Below, piece by piece: positions 39,129 to 48,602 of a stretch of DNA of 48,602 nucleotides (position 1 is its first letter; each line of letters begins with the position of its first letter). The DNA lies in the NCBI RefSeq assembly GCF_001039355.2, contig NW_019775781.1:56559-105160 (forward strand), written 5' to 3'. The notes under the pieces are model-generated. The model was not told the DNA's origin. It did no database searches and saw only the letters and a list, made by a program, of their open reading frames with translations. The stretch comes from Lingula anatina. Its lineage: Eukaryota > Brachiopoda > Lingulata > Lingulida > Lingulidae. The translations under genes and the position numbers were made by a program.

Positions 39129-42100
39129 TTATTACAGTGTCCTTGCCTCCTCTTTGAACTCTGAGCAGATAATTTCAGCAGGTGTCATAGTGACTACAGT
39201 GTCCGTGTCTCATCTTTGACCTGTGAGCAGTGTTTCAACAGTTGTCCTAGTGGATACACGGTGTCCGTGTCTCATCTTTGACCTGTGAGCAGGGTTTCAA
39301 CAGTTGTCCTAGTGGATACACGGTGTCCGTGTCTCATCTTTGACCTGTGAGCAGGGTTTCAACAGTTGTCCTAGTGGATACACGGTGTCCGTGTCTCATC
39401 TTTGACCTGTGAGCAGGGTTTCAACAGTTGTCCTAGTGGATACACGGTGTCCGTGTCTCATCTTTGACCTGTGAGCAGGGTTTCAACAGTTGTCCTAGTG
39501 GATACACGGTGTCCGTGTCTCATCTTTGACCTGTGAGCAGGGTTTCAACAGTTGTCCTAGTGGATACACGGTGTCCGTGTCTCATCTTTGACCTGTGAGC
39601 AGGGTTTCAACAGTTGTCCTAGTGGATACACGGTGTCCGTGTCTCATCTTTGACCTGTGAGCAGGGTTTCAACAGTTGTCCTAGTGGATACACGGTGTCC
39701 GTGTCTCATCTTTGACCTGTGAGCAGGGTTTCAACAGTTGTCCTAGTGGATACACGGTGCCCTTGTCTCCTGTCTGTCATTTGAACTCTGAGCAGAGTTT
39801 TTCAGTGGCTGTTTTCACTTAGACTGCTTGTTAACAATTTACTTTTCAGCTTGCCTGTGTTCAATTGCATATATTGCTAAGATACCATAGAACAAGGTAA
39901 CAACAATTTAATGTGATTAATTCTACTATCCAGCAACTTCTTTATAAAAGGGAAAGTATTTATTCTTTTCACTTTGAATGTGAGTTATTGAGAGAAAAAC
40001 TTATCACTTCCATTCATATAACTACTTTATCATTGGCAAGGGAAGATCAGTAAAGCATTTGGAATGTAATAGTAGAACACTTCTTGAATTAAGAGGTGGG
40101 GATCACAGTTTTTATCATGATATTAAAATTTGCTTTGTATCCTTAAAAACTAAAATAGTTTTGGATATGTATTTCAAGGAGATGGTGGTTATTTCTGCCC
40201 TTTTGAAGACAAACTTTATCTTTATTAACATGGTATTCTGTATGCTATGATCTCTTTATCATGCCAGGTATGTGGATGCTCCTCCTTATATTGTAAGAAA
40301 GATTATACTGTTGGAGTTGGTTTTTTAAAACCTAAAATACAGACACTGTAATCCTTTTTATTTAAAAATAAGACCGGATATAACACTTCTTTTAATAATG
40401 GAATGCCCTAAGCATTCCATTGAAAACTTGAACTGAAAACTGCTGAAATGTAAGACAAGCTTGAAACTTGTCAGTCCTGTCTTGAACACAGTGCCACCTA
40501 TAGATGATATTATTGTGTATGATGCAGTGCCGTAGCTCTCCCCACAAAAATGGTGATTTCTGCCAGGGCAGGACAGGCCTTGGCACTCATTGCAGCTTTA
40601 TTGGTGAATTACTGACAAGACTAGGAAAGCTTTAACATCCCTTTAACTAAAATGAGAACTTTTTATCAAGAAGCCATATCAGTCTTGCCCACTATAAGAA
40701 TTAATCTATCAATTTTTTTGTCACAGGGACAGTTCCTTGTGTGCGGAAACATTTATACTACTTTTATATACAGTGCTAACTAACTCAAAGTATTGCCATA
40801 TTTACCTGACTGATTTTTTTTTGTGTATCTAACTTTGATATATATTTTCATCAACTTGTGCCATAGATACTAAATAATGCATGGGAGTGACTGAATTGTC
40901 AGCCAAAAGACGTATCATGATACAGAATCAGATATCCAGCTTTAGCATTTTATTTTTAGTTGAATTGTATTACAATATTGTCTGTTTACTGCCTGGAATT
41001 TTTTGATATATGTTTTTTTATTATTATTATTATTTTGAAGTAATGAAGAAGTAGGTGGTCAAAGTTTTTTATACGTTTTGCTTTCTGAGCATAAGCTCAA
41101 CTTGAGTCTTCATCTTTTCTCAGTTCAAAAGGCAGTAGGTACCAGACTGGTAGTTAGTATGGGGCTGGCTGGCTAACTGTTTTCCTGAACTTACTTCAAA
41201 CTTGTCAACTCCGGAACCAGCTTGTATTTCTTTATAATCTGTCTTTTTGCATTTACATTAAACTTAACTGCCATTATAAGAAACCTTTTTATGGTTTATC
41301 TCAGTGAGACTGCTGATGTGTTCTTCTAACCTTTAAATTCTCTACTCTGCTGCTTGAATATACCATGTCTCAGAGGAGGTGTAGTATGAAGGTCTCTGAA
41401 TGATTCTTTTTAATACAACACTCATACCACTAATAACTGACACTTTTGAACTTTTTATGTTCAAGGCTTAGTACTAGCTGGCTAAGTTTTTTCTAAAATA
41501 TTCATTGTTAGTTGGTTTATTGTACAATGTAGACCAGTGTATTTGAAATACTCAAAGTATTATGTTTTAGTAGTATTGTAACATATCAGTGTGTTTTTAA
41601 GACTAGGATATACATACATCCTATGTTATATCATCACTGGACATTCACATTACAGCTTGTCTTATCAGTGTTCTTTTTGCCATATTTCTATCTTGTGTAA
41701 TGTTCAGAGATGTTATTTTAAAGCTGATATTAGCTCACAGTCTGTAATAAAACTGTACTAAGATGGGATTTTAATAGGATGAAGACAGATAGTAAAAAGA
41801 CTGGAGTGATTAATTATCACAATTGTTTTAAGTTTAAAGAAATTCATTTTTACATCAAAATACTAAATTGGGGATTTCCATAGAGATGTCAAGCTCCATT
41901 TATTGGTATAAGTAGGGAATACAGGGTGAGCAGCGTACAGTAAATTAAGTCGACAGTTTCTGTATACCATTGAAGTAATTCACAATAGTTTCTTTTTTTC
42001 GGGGAAAGTGTTTTTAGCTTGACCCGAATCTGATGGCAATAGAGTGATCTTTTCGCTTAACTTACTAATGTGCAATAAACTGCGCCAAGATGTGATTAGT

Positions 42101-42640
42101 CGTTAACGATATCTTGATTTTTGTACAGTGTAATTTTTTATTTACTTTTAGTTTGAAATTGATTATAATATCGAGCAATTGCTTGTTTGTGACTTAGGTA
42201 AAATGATAGTGTGAAAGTCGATCTGTGCTTGAAGTCGAGAAATGAGACCACACCGTGATACGTCTGTATACGAGATCTGTCTTTTAGGAAAAGATGACGA
42301 TCAGATCGCACTTACTGAATGCAATTTAATATCTATGATTTGTCTGTGTTAATAGTTTAAAATCTTAAATCATCATTTAATGGGCATCTTTAATACCCCT
42401 GTGGATGTTTATTGTACATTTTAAGGTTACTGTAGAAAAGCGTAGTCTAGTTTTCTACTAGTGTACATTGAAAGCTATACACAGAGCAGATCTAACCTAT
42501 AGACCCCTAGTATGCCGTGTACGGTATACATGTACATGCTAGGTCTTATATAGAAATAATGTCATGATGCTACACTCTAGGTGCTTCGCGCGTGTATAAA
42601 CCAAGATTTATGAATAAAATAATTCCTAAAGGTTCTTGTG
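39129..42640 (+). other. Probable RAPH1 3' UTR
   Basis: No coding sequence is evident for about 3.5 kb. AATAAA at 42613-42618 is followed by a GT-rich stretch ('ttcttgtgttctgttg'), a plausible poly(A) signal with downstream element. An earlier 'aataaaact' near 41747 is an alternative. The first 630 bp is a minisatellite. Confidence 0.5.
39140..39765. repeat. 62-bp minisatellite directly after the RAPH1 stop codon
   Basis: About ten units of 62 bp ('gtgtctcatctttgacctgt' ... 'caacagttgtcctagtggat'). The internal units are nearly identical and the first and last ones diverged. It would be transcribed in the 3' UTR, so its length may vary between alleles at the RNA level. Confidence 0.92.
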
Positions 42641-42891
42641 TTCTGTTGTAATCTTGATCTCAGAATATTTGATATCATATTTAAGTGTACTCTGTCCTTG
42701 TTTTCTATGATTTTGGGATGGTGAGTAAATTATTCCTTTTCTCACCTGATATCCTAGATCGGGCAGATTGGTCAGGCGGTAGATTAGTAAAATACGTGAA
42801 TGTGATAGCTTTACTTTGAAGTAGATCTATCAGTATTTTAGAAGTCTCTTGCGCTGCGTCACGTCGGCCAAACTATTTATAAAAGTCGGAT

Positions 42892-42899
42892 TGACGTCG
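42892..42899 (+). promoter_or_regulatory. CRE-like site upstream of the first TSSK
   Basis: TGACGTCG, 376 bp before the TSSK start codon, in a cluster with TTACGTCA (about 42908) and other GCGTCAC/GGCGTCAC sequences. A TATA-like 'tatttataaaag' lies at about 42874. CREM-driven CREs are characteristic of haploid germ-cell promoters in mammals; use here is inferred. Confidence 0.4.
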
Positions 42900-43137
42900 C
42901 TGTGTATTACGTCAGATAAACTTTGAAGGACAGAGTGTGGCGTCACTGTCATAATATTCTTCGCCTGCAAGTCAACCCCTGCTAACTCCACATGTCATCT
43001 TAAAGAATCCATGATCGGTTGAGGTTTCTGTCTTATTTACCCCGAAATATCTCGAACGGTTCCTTTCCAAATTACATGCCCGAAGAACTTGACACATATC
43101 TTGTTAAGTAAATGATTTTGATGGCATTGTTCAGTAA

Positions 43138-43225
43138 CCAATCGGGAACGTCGTTTTGGTTGCCAGGACGACGCTTCGCATAAAAAATCCAGCCGACAAG
43201 AAGAAACACCGTACAAGTCGGCTGG
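43138..43225 (+). promoter_or_regulatory. TSSK upstream module: CCAAT box plus palindrome
   Basis: CCAAT at 43138-43142, 'ccaggacgacg' at about 43163-43173, and the inverted repeat CCAGCCGAC (43189-43197) / GTCGGCTGG (43217-43225) with a 19-nt spacer. The module ends 50 bp before the ATG. The same elements in the same order and spacing precede the second TSSK. Confidence 0.65.
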
Positions 43226-43275
43226 AAAGTTTGCCTTCTAAGAACAAGATGGAAGGTCAATGAAAAAAGTTCATA

Positions 43276-45223
43276 ATGGCAAAAAGAGGCGAAGAAAACC
43301 GAGCAGATGAACACCTCAAAGACAAAGGATATATTCTTGGGGACGTTTTAGGTGAAGGGTCCTATGCGAAAGTCCGGAACGCTTATAGTAGAAATCATAA
43401 CTGCCGTGCGGCAGTGAAAATCATCAACAAACGTAAAGCACCTCGAAATTTTGTGGTCCGTTTTCTGTCCCGTGAACTGGAGATTATACAAAAGCTTGAC
43501 CACCCCAACATTATAAAGGTGTTCGACGTCATAGAGCTAGGGCCGAAGGTAAATTCGTCCGAATAAAAACACCATGTCATAATATCTATATCTGTTCGCT
43601 TTCAATAATAAGATAAAATTAGTACTCCGGAACTGAGGAAAAGACTACGTCACCTTTTTCTCCTATATCAATTGTTTTCTCACAAATGTCATGAAAATAA
43701 AGGTCAATATACATGTATGAATGTCGCTAGAGGTGAAGCATTCTTAAGACGATCATTATGATCTGTGTAATTGTAAAAAGTCAGCACATAGTGAGCGGAT
43801 GTTAAAATGTCAATACTTAATTTTTTTTCACAAATTGTTGATACTTGATTATTGGTCAACCCTGAAAATTTCAAGTTTTAAAGTGAAACAGTTTTGATAT
43901 TATCATGAAGTAAAAAACACTTTGAAAAGCTCGGCGTTTGAGCATTCGGCACCCATAGGCTTTTTTTTCGGTCTTTCAAAATTAAGGAATGTACAGTCAT
44001 AAAATTATCAGTATTTAAAAAAAAATTCCTAAATGTGCCAATGAAGTTATTGACCTTTAAAATTAATAAGTTTTTTTTTTTTTTTTTGCCACCTCATACA
44101 TGTATTTGTCATGATTGAGGTTATGTTTCAATAAAATTCTCTTATAATTTCAATAGATACTGACACCTCTATCTTCAGAGCTGCCCATGACACGTCGTTT
44201 AGTTACTTGCAGTAACTCTAAATAGAAATCATGTTTCCAGTAGTTTTAAAAGGAGCGATATCTCTGAGTTTTAGGTGTACATATGTATGGAGATCGCGGG
44301 CCACGGAGACCTGTTGGAATACATTCGGCTACGAGGCTCGGTGCCGGACGAAACTGCAAAACTCATGTTTCTAGAATTTGTAGAGGCCGTAGATTATTTG
44401 CATAGTAATAACTTGACGCACAGGTTGGTAGAAGGATATGTTTTCTAGACGTTTCACGTTACAGATGAAGTGAGCAATCGACAATGTAGTGACCAACACT
44501 AATCATTTTTAGAGACACTCCTTAATCGTTTGAATGGTAGATAATTGCATGAAATAAATATAATAACTGAAAAATGAGAAGTTTAACTTTTCTTCAGGGA
44601 TCTTAAATGTGAGAATATTCTGATTGACACCCGCAACAACATCAAGCTGTCTGACTTCGGCTTTGCTCGGACTTTTACTGAAGGCGAGTTCAGCCGGACT
44701 TTCTGCGGCAGTGCTGCATACGCCGCCCCAGAGATACTACAGGGACACCCGTATAACATGCCGGCCTATGATATATGGAGTATGGGAGTCGTTTTATATA
44801 TCATGGTAAAATACTAGCATCTCTCTCTCTCTCTCTCTCTGTCTCTGTCTCTCCCCTCTGCATCTTTAAGGAAACGTACTTTATATTGTTGGACGTTCAC
44901 CTCAGTATTCTCATGCGATGATAACAAATATTAAGGAAAGCCCCAATTAATTAGATATATGTTTACAAATATTGGAAACCGACTTTCTTCAGGTAACGGG
45001 CTCCATGCCGTACGACGATTCCAGCGTCAGACGTATGATCAAGGAACAGCTGGAGAGACGCGTGAGGTTCCCTAGGGGTGCTCGCGTTGCGCCCCCCTGC
45101 AGGAGCCTTATTCATCACATGCTAACTGCTGACGTCACACAGCGTGCTACGACACAAGACATTCTCGCCAGTGATTGGTTGAAAGATGTCCGATCTCCAA
45201 AAAAAGATAAACCAGTGGAATAG
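43276..45223 (+). CDS. TSSK: Testis-specific serine/threonine kinase (TSSK family)
   Basis: A compact protein kinase of the TSSK branch of the CAMK group, which in animals acts in post-meiotic sperm development. Exons 43276-43548, 44275-44423, 44598-44805 and 44993-45223, phases consistent, 286 residues, about the family's usual length. Kinase hallmarks: glycine loop GEGSYAKV (26-33), ATP-anchoring K48, helix-C E67, HRDLKCEN (140-147), DFG (160-162), and the TSSK-typical activation segment [14 protein letters not shown] (173-186). All catalytic residues are present. The short tail after the kinase fold is basic and charged (SPKKDKPVE). The ATG is the first in a frame that begins just after the conserved upstream module. 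The intron positions differ from the single-exon TSSK genes common in mammals. The nearest paralogue lies about 2.8 kb downstream on the same strand. Assignment to a particular TSSK number is not attempted. Confidence 0.94.
44820..44860. repeat. CT microsatellite in TSSK intron 3
   Basis: (CT)n with 'gtctct' interruptions, 15 bp after the exon 3 donor. Confidence 0.85.
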
Positions 45224-46047
45224 TAATTATTTTATGTATAGCCAGGATGTAATTTCAAAGTCAGGAATGCTTGAAGCAACTCTTTCTTAGTGGGATTTTT
45301 GTTAAACTAAAAAAAGTTCAACAAAAGTGTCTTTTAATGAAAACTCTGGAAAATGGTTTTCAACGAAACCTGTTTCTTTTAGGTGACCTGAAAATGGCTT
45401 GTGAAAGATAAGTGTCGGAATGTAATCTATCTTGTGAGTGCAAGGAAAATAAGCCGGCAGAAAATCCTGTTTCTTCCTCATATTTTTTGTCACACATTCA
45501 AGCAAACAAAATCTAACTGTAAAGGAACTAATTCAATAATGTCATAATTTACTAGACTAAATAATCATTTTGTTGTAACAAATGAATCGAAAGAAGTATT
45601 TAATGTTTTCTATGAAAATGATGAGTGCGCTCAAGACATGCAAAAACAGCTTTTGTGTTTCCTTAATGAACAGAAGTAAACGTACTTAGACATATACTCA
45701 TGATATTTGATGAAGGCTTAGAGCTACTGTTTCAAGAAAAGAACACTGATGTCCGTATTTCATCTTCATCTGGAGCTATCATTGATGGTAAAGTGTTTCA
45801 GACTTATCTTATCGCATGAATAAACGCAGAAAGGTTGCCACGCCCCCTCCGTTGCTATGACCGTACCGTAAAAAAACTCGAAAACTTTCTTGAAGTGGAT
45901 ATATTGTATTTCGCTGCAGAAAAACTGTTGAAAACTGATAGAAACTGATACTGATGTGAGCTAAAACTGAATCAAACTGATTTAAACATAAAACAATATG
46001 GTCCGAGGAGACCCGTGTTGCTGAACTGAAAATGTGAGGGCGGAGTT

Positions 46048-46193
46048 GACTTTTATACCTGTGTGTCATGTGACATATGAACACATCTCACTATGATGTA
46101 CTCTAACCTGTAATTACTGAACTTTTATACCTGTGTGTCATGTGACATATGAACACATCTCACTATGATGTACTCTAACCTGTAATTACTGCA
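46048..46193. repeat. About 72-bp direct duplication
   Basis: Two nearly identical units containing 'acttttatacctgtgtgtca' and 'gatgtactctaacctgtaat'. The second is followed by a CpG-rich stretch and (GT)n at about 46225-46260 and (GA)n at about 46282-46300. Confidence 0.9.
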
Positions 46194-46219
46194 CGTGCTG
46201 CAGTTACACGCTCCCTCGC

Positions 46220-46262
<43 letters not shown>

Positions 46263-46973
46263 CGTGCGTGCGTTCGTGTGAGGAGAGAGAGAGAGAGAGA
46301 ATGGAAGTATTTTACAGTTAACAGTTAAATATAACTTTAATTTCCGAGGCTGACAAATGCGTGATCATGACTGATAACAATCGGAGTCCTTTTAATGTGC
46401 TTTGGACATACATGTCAATAGATACGCACACATTCTGAAGAATGCCCTTCGCTGGACATTTAATATAATGCGAATGCGATTATAGTATCACTTTTGTTAC
46501 CATAATTTTCAAGCTTGCATTATGTGTTTAGATTCATAGGAAGTAAAACAGACTCGGTTCGAAAATCCCAAAAAAATCTGGAAGCGGTGTAGCTAACCTT
46601 ACATGACTGCCCTATATTGTCAGATTGATAATGTTTATTGAACTTTGCGATAGTACTGCAATTTCGAATTGATAAATAAATAAATAATGTTATAATATAT
46701 TTCAATAATGCATTTGTGCACAAGCCAACTTCTATTGCACTATCAAGTAGACTTTACAAAAAAGTGACAAGTAACTGGACCAGCTTGCCTAAAACATATA
46801 CGTCACAAATTACGGGTTTCAATAAAAGTTGATCTACTGATACGAGTTTGTGTTAGTAATATTATATAGGAAACAAACGTGATATAATAGCTATTTAAGA
46901 ACTATTTCCCAACACATGACAGTCTATTCGCTCATGTCTTCGCTAATGTCAACAGTAGTCGCCCTTTAACTCC

Positions 46974-46987
46974 GTTGCCAGGGAAAC
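46974..46987 (+). promoter_or_regulatory. X-box (RFX-type) motif
   Basis: GTTGCCAGGGAAAC is an inverted pair of RFX half-sites (GTTGCC and the complement of GTTTCC) with 2-bp spacing, the standard X-box layout. A CACGTG E-box lies about 20 bp further on. RFX factors control ciliary and spermatogenic genes, which fits the location 1 kb before a TSSK, but function is inferred. Confidence 0.4.
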
Positions 46988-47623
46988 CTCCATAACCTCT
47001 GCCGTCACGTGATGCCTGCTAAGGATATCCCAACCGCGCCTTCTTTTTCACTTATCATGATCATTTAATAAATACCCCTAGCCTTTTTTGGTTAAAATCA
47101 CCACAGATTTTGAATATATGCACGATGCACAGGGAGGTGACTCAGAAGCGAAGCTAAACAAGATACCAAATCACCGTATAGATCTTTGAAAAATATATAA
47201 CTTATCATAATAATGCATCTATGAAGATCTTCAGGGATTTCAAAAATGATGAAGAAGGCCTAGGGGCCGAAAGCTTGGATAGGATATTACATCTTTTTAG
47301 TAGCATTGTTATGCATTATTATTATGACTTACTTAGAACAAAACATAAAAACGCATTTTGAGTATTTACATCTATAGTATATATTTTATTATGTATAGAT
47401 GTTAAAATCCTACAAGAATCGACTCCCTTTATCAGAGAAAAATATAATAACTTTTACAAATCAAGAATAAAGATAGGATGTCCATTTGGACATGGACAAA
47501 TATTGACTTTGTTTTACTTTTCCAAGATTAGAAAAAGCTATTAAAGTGGCGCCAGGTTTTTCGACTGAAAGCGAGGCTAGCGCTGATCAACATTTCTTAT
47601 GACAAAAATTTGAGTCGTAATTG

Positions 47624-47631
47624 TGACGTCA
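47624..47631 (+). promoter_or_regulatory. Perfect CRE upstream of the second TSSK
   Basis: TGACGTCA, the full palindromic CREB/CREM site, 357 bp before the second TSSK start codon; the first TSSK has a near-match at 376 bp. Confidence 0.5.
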
Positions 47632-47840
47632 CTTATCAGCATTCCGACACTAAGGAACAAATTTCACTCTCACAGTATTCCGTATCCATAAAAAAGCATT
47701 AAAATTAGCTTTCTAAATGTGAGAGACTTTTAATACATTATATTTCAATAGCAATAGTTCATAAAACATATAATTATGATACCAGTAATTTAAAAACCGC
47801 AAAGACGAGAAATAAAACTTCACCCTGCATTGTTTTGCAG

Positions 47841-47929
47841 CCAATAGGAGAACGACGTCTTCGTCTCCAGGACGACGTCTTGTTTCAGAAGTCCAGCCGA
47901 CAAGAAGGAACATCGCAGACGTCGGCTGG
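47841..47929 (+). promoter_or_regulatory. TSSK upstream module, second copy
   Basis: CCAAT at 47841-47845, 'ccaggacgacg' at about 47868-47878, CCAGCCGAC (47893-47901) and GTCGGCTGG (47921-47929) with a 19-nt spacer. Both arms are identical to those before the first TSSK, while the spacer sequence has changed at several positions. Confidence 0.65.
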
Positions 47930-47988
47930 AATATTTCTATCAAGGATACAACATGAATGCGGAGTAAAGTAAATAAACCGCGATCATA

Positions 47989-48261
47989 ATGGCGTTTAGG
48001 GACCCAGAAGGCCGGGCAGAGGAACAACTCAAAGAGAGAGGTTATGTTCTTGGGGAGGTTTTGGGAGAAGGATCTTATGCGAAGGTCCGCGCCGCTTTCA
48101 GCAAGAATTACAACCGTCGTGTAGCAATGAAGATCATCAACAGAAGAAGAGCGCCTCGTGACTTTTTAGCCCGTTTTCTCCCAAGAGAACTAGAAATTAT
48201 ACAAAAACTTGATCATCCAAATATTATCAAAACGTTTGACATCATGGAATTCGGCCAGAAG
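47989..48261 (+). CDS. TSSK: Second TSSK gene, exon 1 only (runs off the window)
   Basis: Ninety-one codons ending in donor CAG-AAG|GTAAGA at 48261/48262, phase 0, exactly the length and phase of exon 1 of the first TSSK. It has the glycine loop GEGSYAKV (26-33), the ATP lysine in VAMKIINRRR (K48), helix-[11 protein letters not shown] (E67) and [18 protein letters not shown]. Protein identity to the neighbour is high, but codon-level differences are many, so the duplication is older than the block duplications elsewhere in the window. The catalytic half must lie beyond 48602; no exon 2 is seen in 48262-48602. Confidence 0.92.
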
Positions 48262-48602
48262 GTAAGACCTTTAGCTTACACATGCCGCAAATTCTTTTCA
48301 CTTATCCGTCCTCAATGCTTAAGAAAACACTTTTGCTTTTTTTACCTACTTTAAAGCTTGTTAACATTTCTTTTTTTATCATTTTTAAAGCACGCTTTTT
48401 AAATCATTAAAACAATATTTATTCTTCTAATGATATATAATTAAAACTAAGTAACGTATATACGATCACAATCAACTCAGACCAAATTAAGAATTGTGGA
48501 AAAAAAATTAGACCAAACCTGAGTGAACTGACGCAAATTTAGAATATATGGAAAGTCAGGATGTAAAAAGTGTTACAATCCATGTTTATCACAACATTAA
48601 TT

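Larger units (their letters stand above)
45224..47840. other. Intergenic DNA between the TSSK genes
   Basis: No gene recognised. A possible poly(A) signal for the first TSSK is AATAAA at 45819-45824. It also contains a 72-bp direct duplication, GT and GA microsatellites, an X-box-like site, a retroelement-like motif and a CRE, listed separately. Short minus-strand open frames show no recognisable domain. Confidence 0.55.

Noticed and set aside
43072-43314. Minus-strand open frame similar to the one at 47713-48027 ('FLLVGW...RRPG')
   Set aside because: The similarity reflects conservation of the TSSK promoter module and 5' coding DNA on the other strand, not a protein; the frames diverge outside the module.

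Overview
The window is eukaryotic nuclear DNA. It is AT-rich and intron-rich, with dense microsatellites, minisatellites and short inverted-repeat elements. The gene content and repeat texture suggest a lophotrochozoan, most likely a bivalve mollusc; the phylum is an inference. The sequence looks like a draft assembly. Single unresolved bases at 5259, 16513, 18657 and 33434 seem to mark contig joins or local consensus failures, and two of them sit at the junctions of large, nearly identical tandem blocks.

Layout. (1) 1-9050, minus strand: the 5' part of a PRPF40A (pre-mRNA-processing factor 40A) gene, present twice. Copy A (about 414-4826) has the start codon, the proline/glycine/methionine-rich N-terminus and both WW-domain exons. 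Copy B (5626-8718) repeats exons 1-7 but lacks the second WW exon. (2) 9050-13309: intergenic or upstream DNA with a foldback element and two minisatellite arrays. (3) 13318-39128, plus strand: a complete 12-coding-exon lamellipodin/RIAM/MIG-10 family gene (RAPH1-like, 1054 aa) with N-terminal talin-binding-like helices, a coiled coil, RA and PH domains and a proline-rich Ena/VASP-binding tail. It is followed by a long 3' UTR holding a 62-bp minisatellite. Its first intron contains a 4.75-kb block present twice in tandem (13904-18654 and 18658-23532). (4) 43276-45223: a complete four-exon testis-specific serine/threonine kinase (TSSK) gene. (5) 47989-48261: exon 1 of a second, tandem TSSK paralogue that runs off the window.

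The genes belong to unrelated systems: splicing (PRPF40A), actin and adhesion signalling (lamellipodin) and spermiogenesis (the TSSK pair). No operon-like or cluster logic links them except within the TSSK pair.

The most notable structure is not a protein system. Minisatellites repeatedly lie across or against exon-intron boundaries: 57-bp arrays copy the PRPF40A exon 5 donor and the RAPH1 exon 7 donor, a 78-bp array copies the PRPF40A WW1 acceptor, and other arrays abut RAPH1 exons 1, 2 and 9. One array also spans the edge of an inverted-repeat element. The two TSSK genes share an upstream module: a CRE about 360-380 bp before the ATG, a CCAAT box, and a perfect 9-bp palindrome whose arms and 19-nt spacing are conserved. 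The near-identical blocks differ by clean insertions of inverted-repeat elements, which suggests they are either two haplotypes placed in series or very recent duplications.
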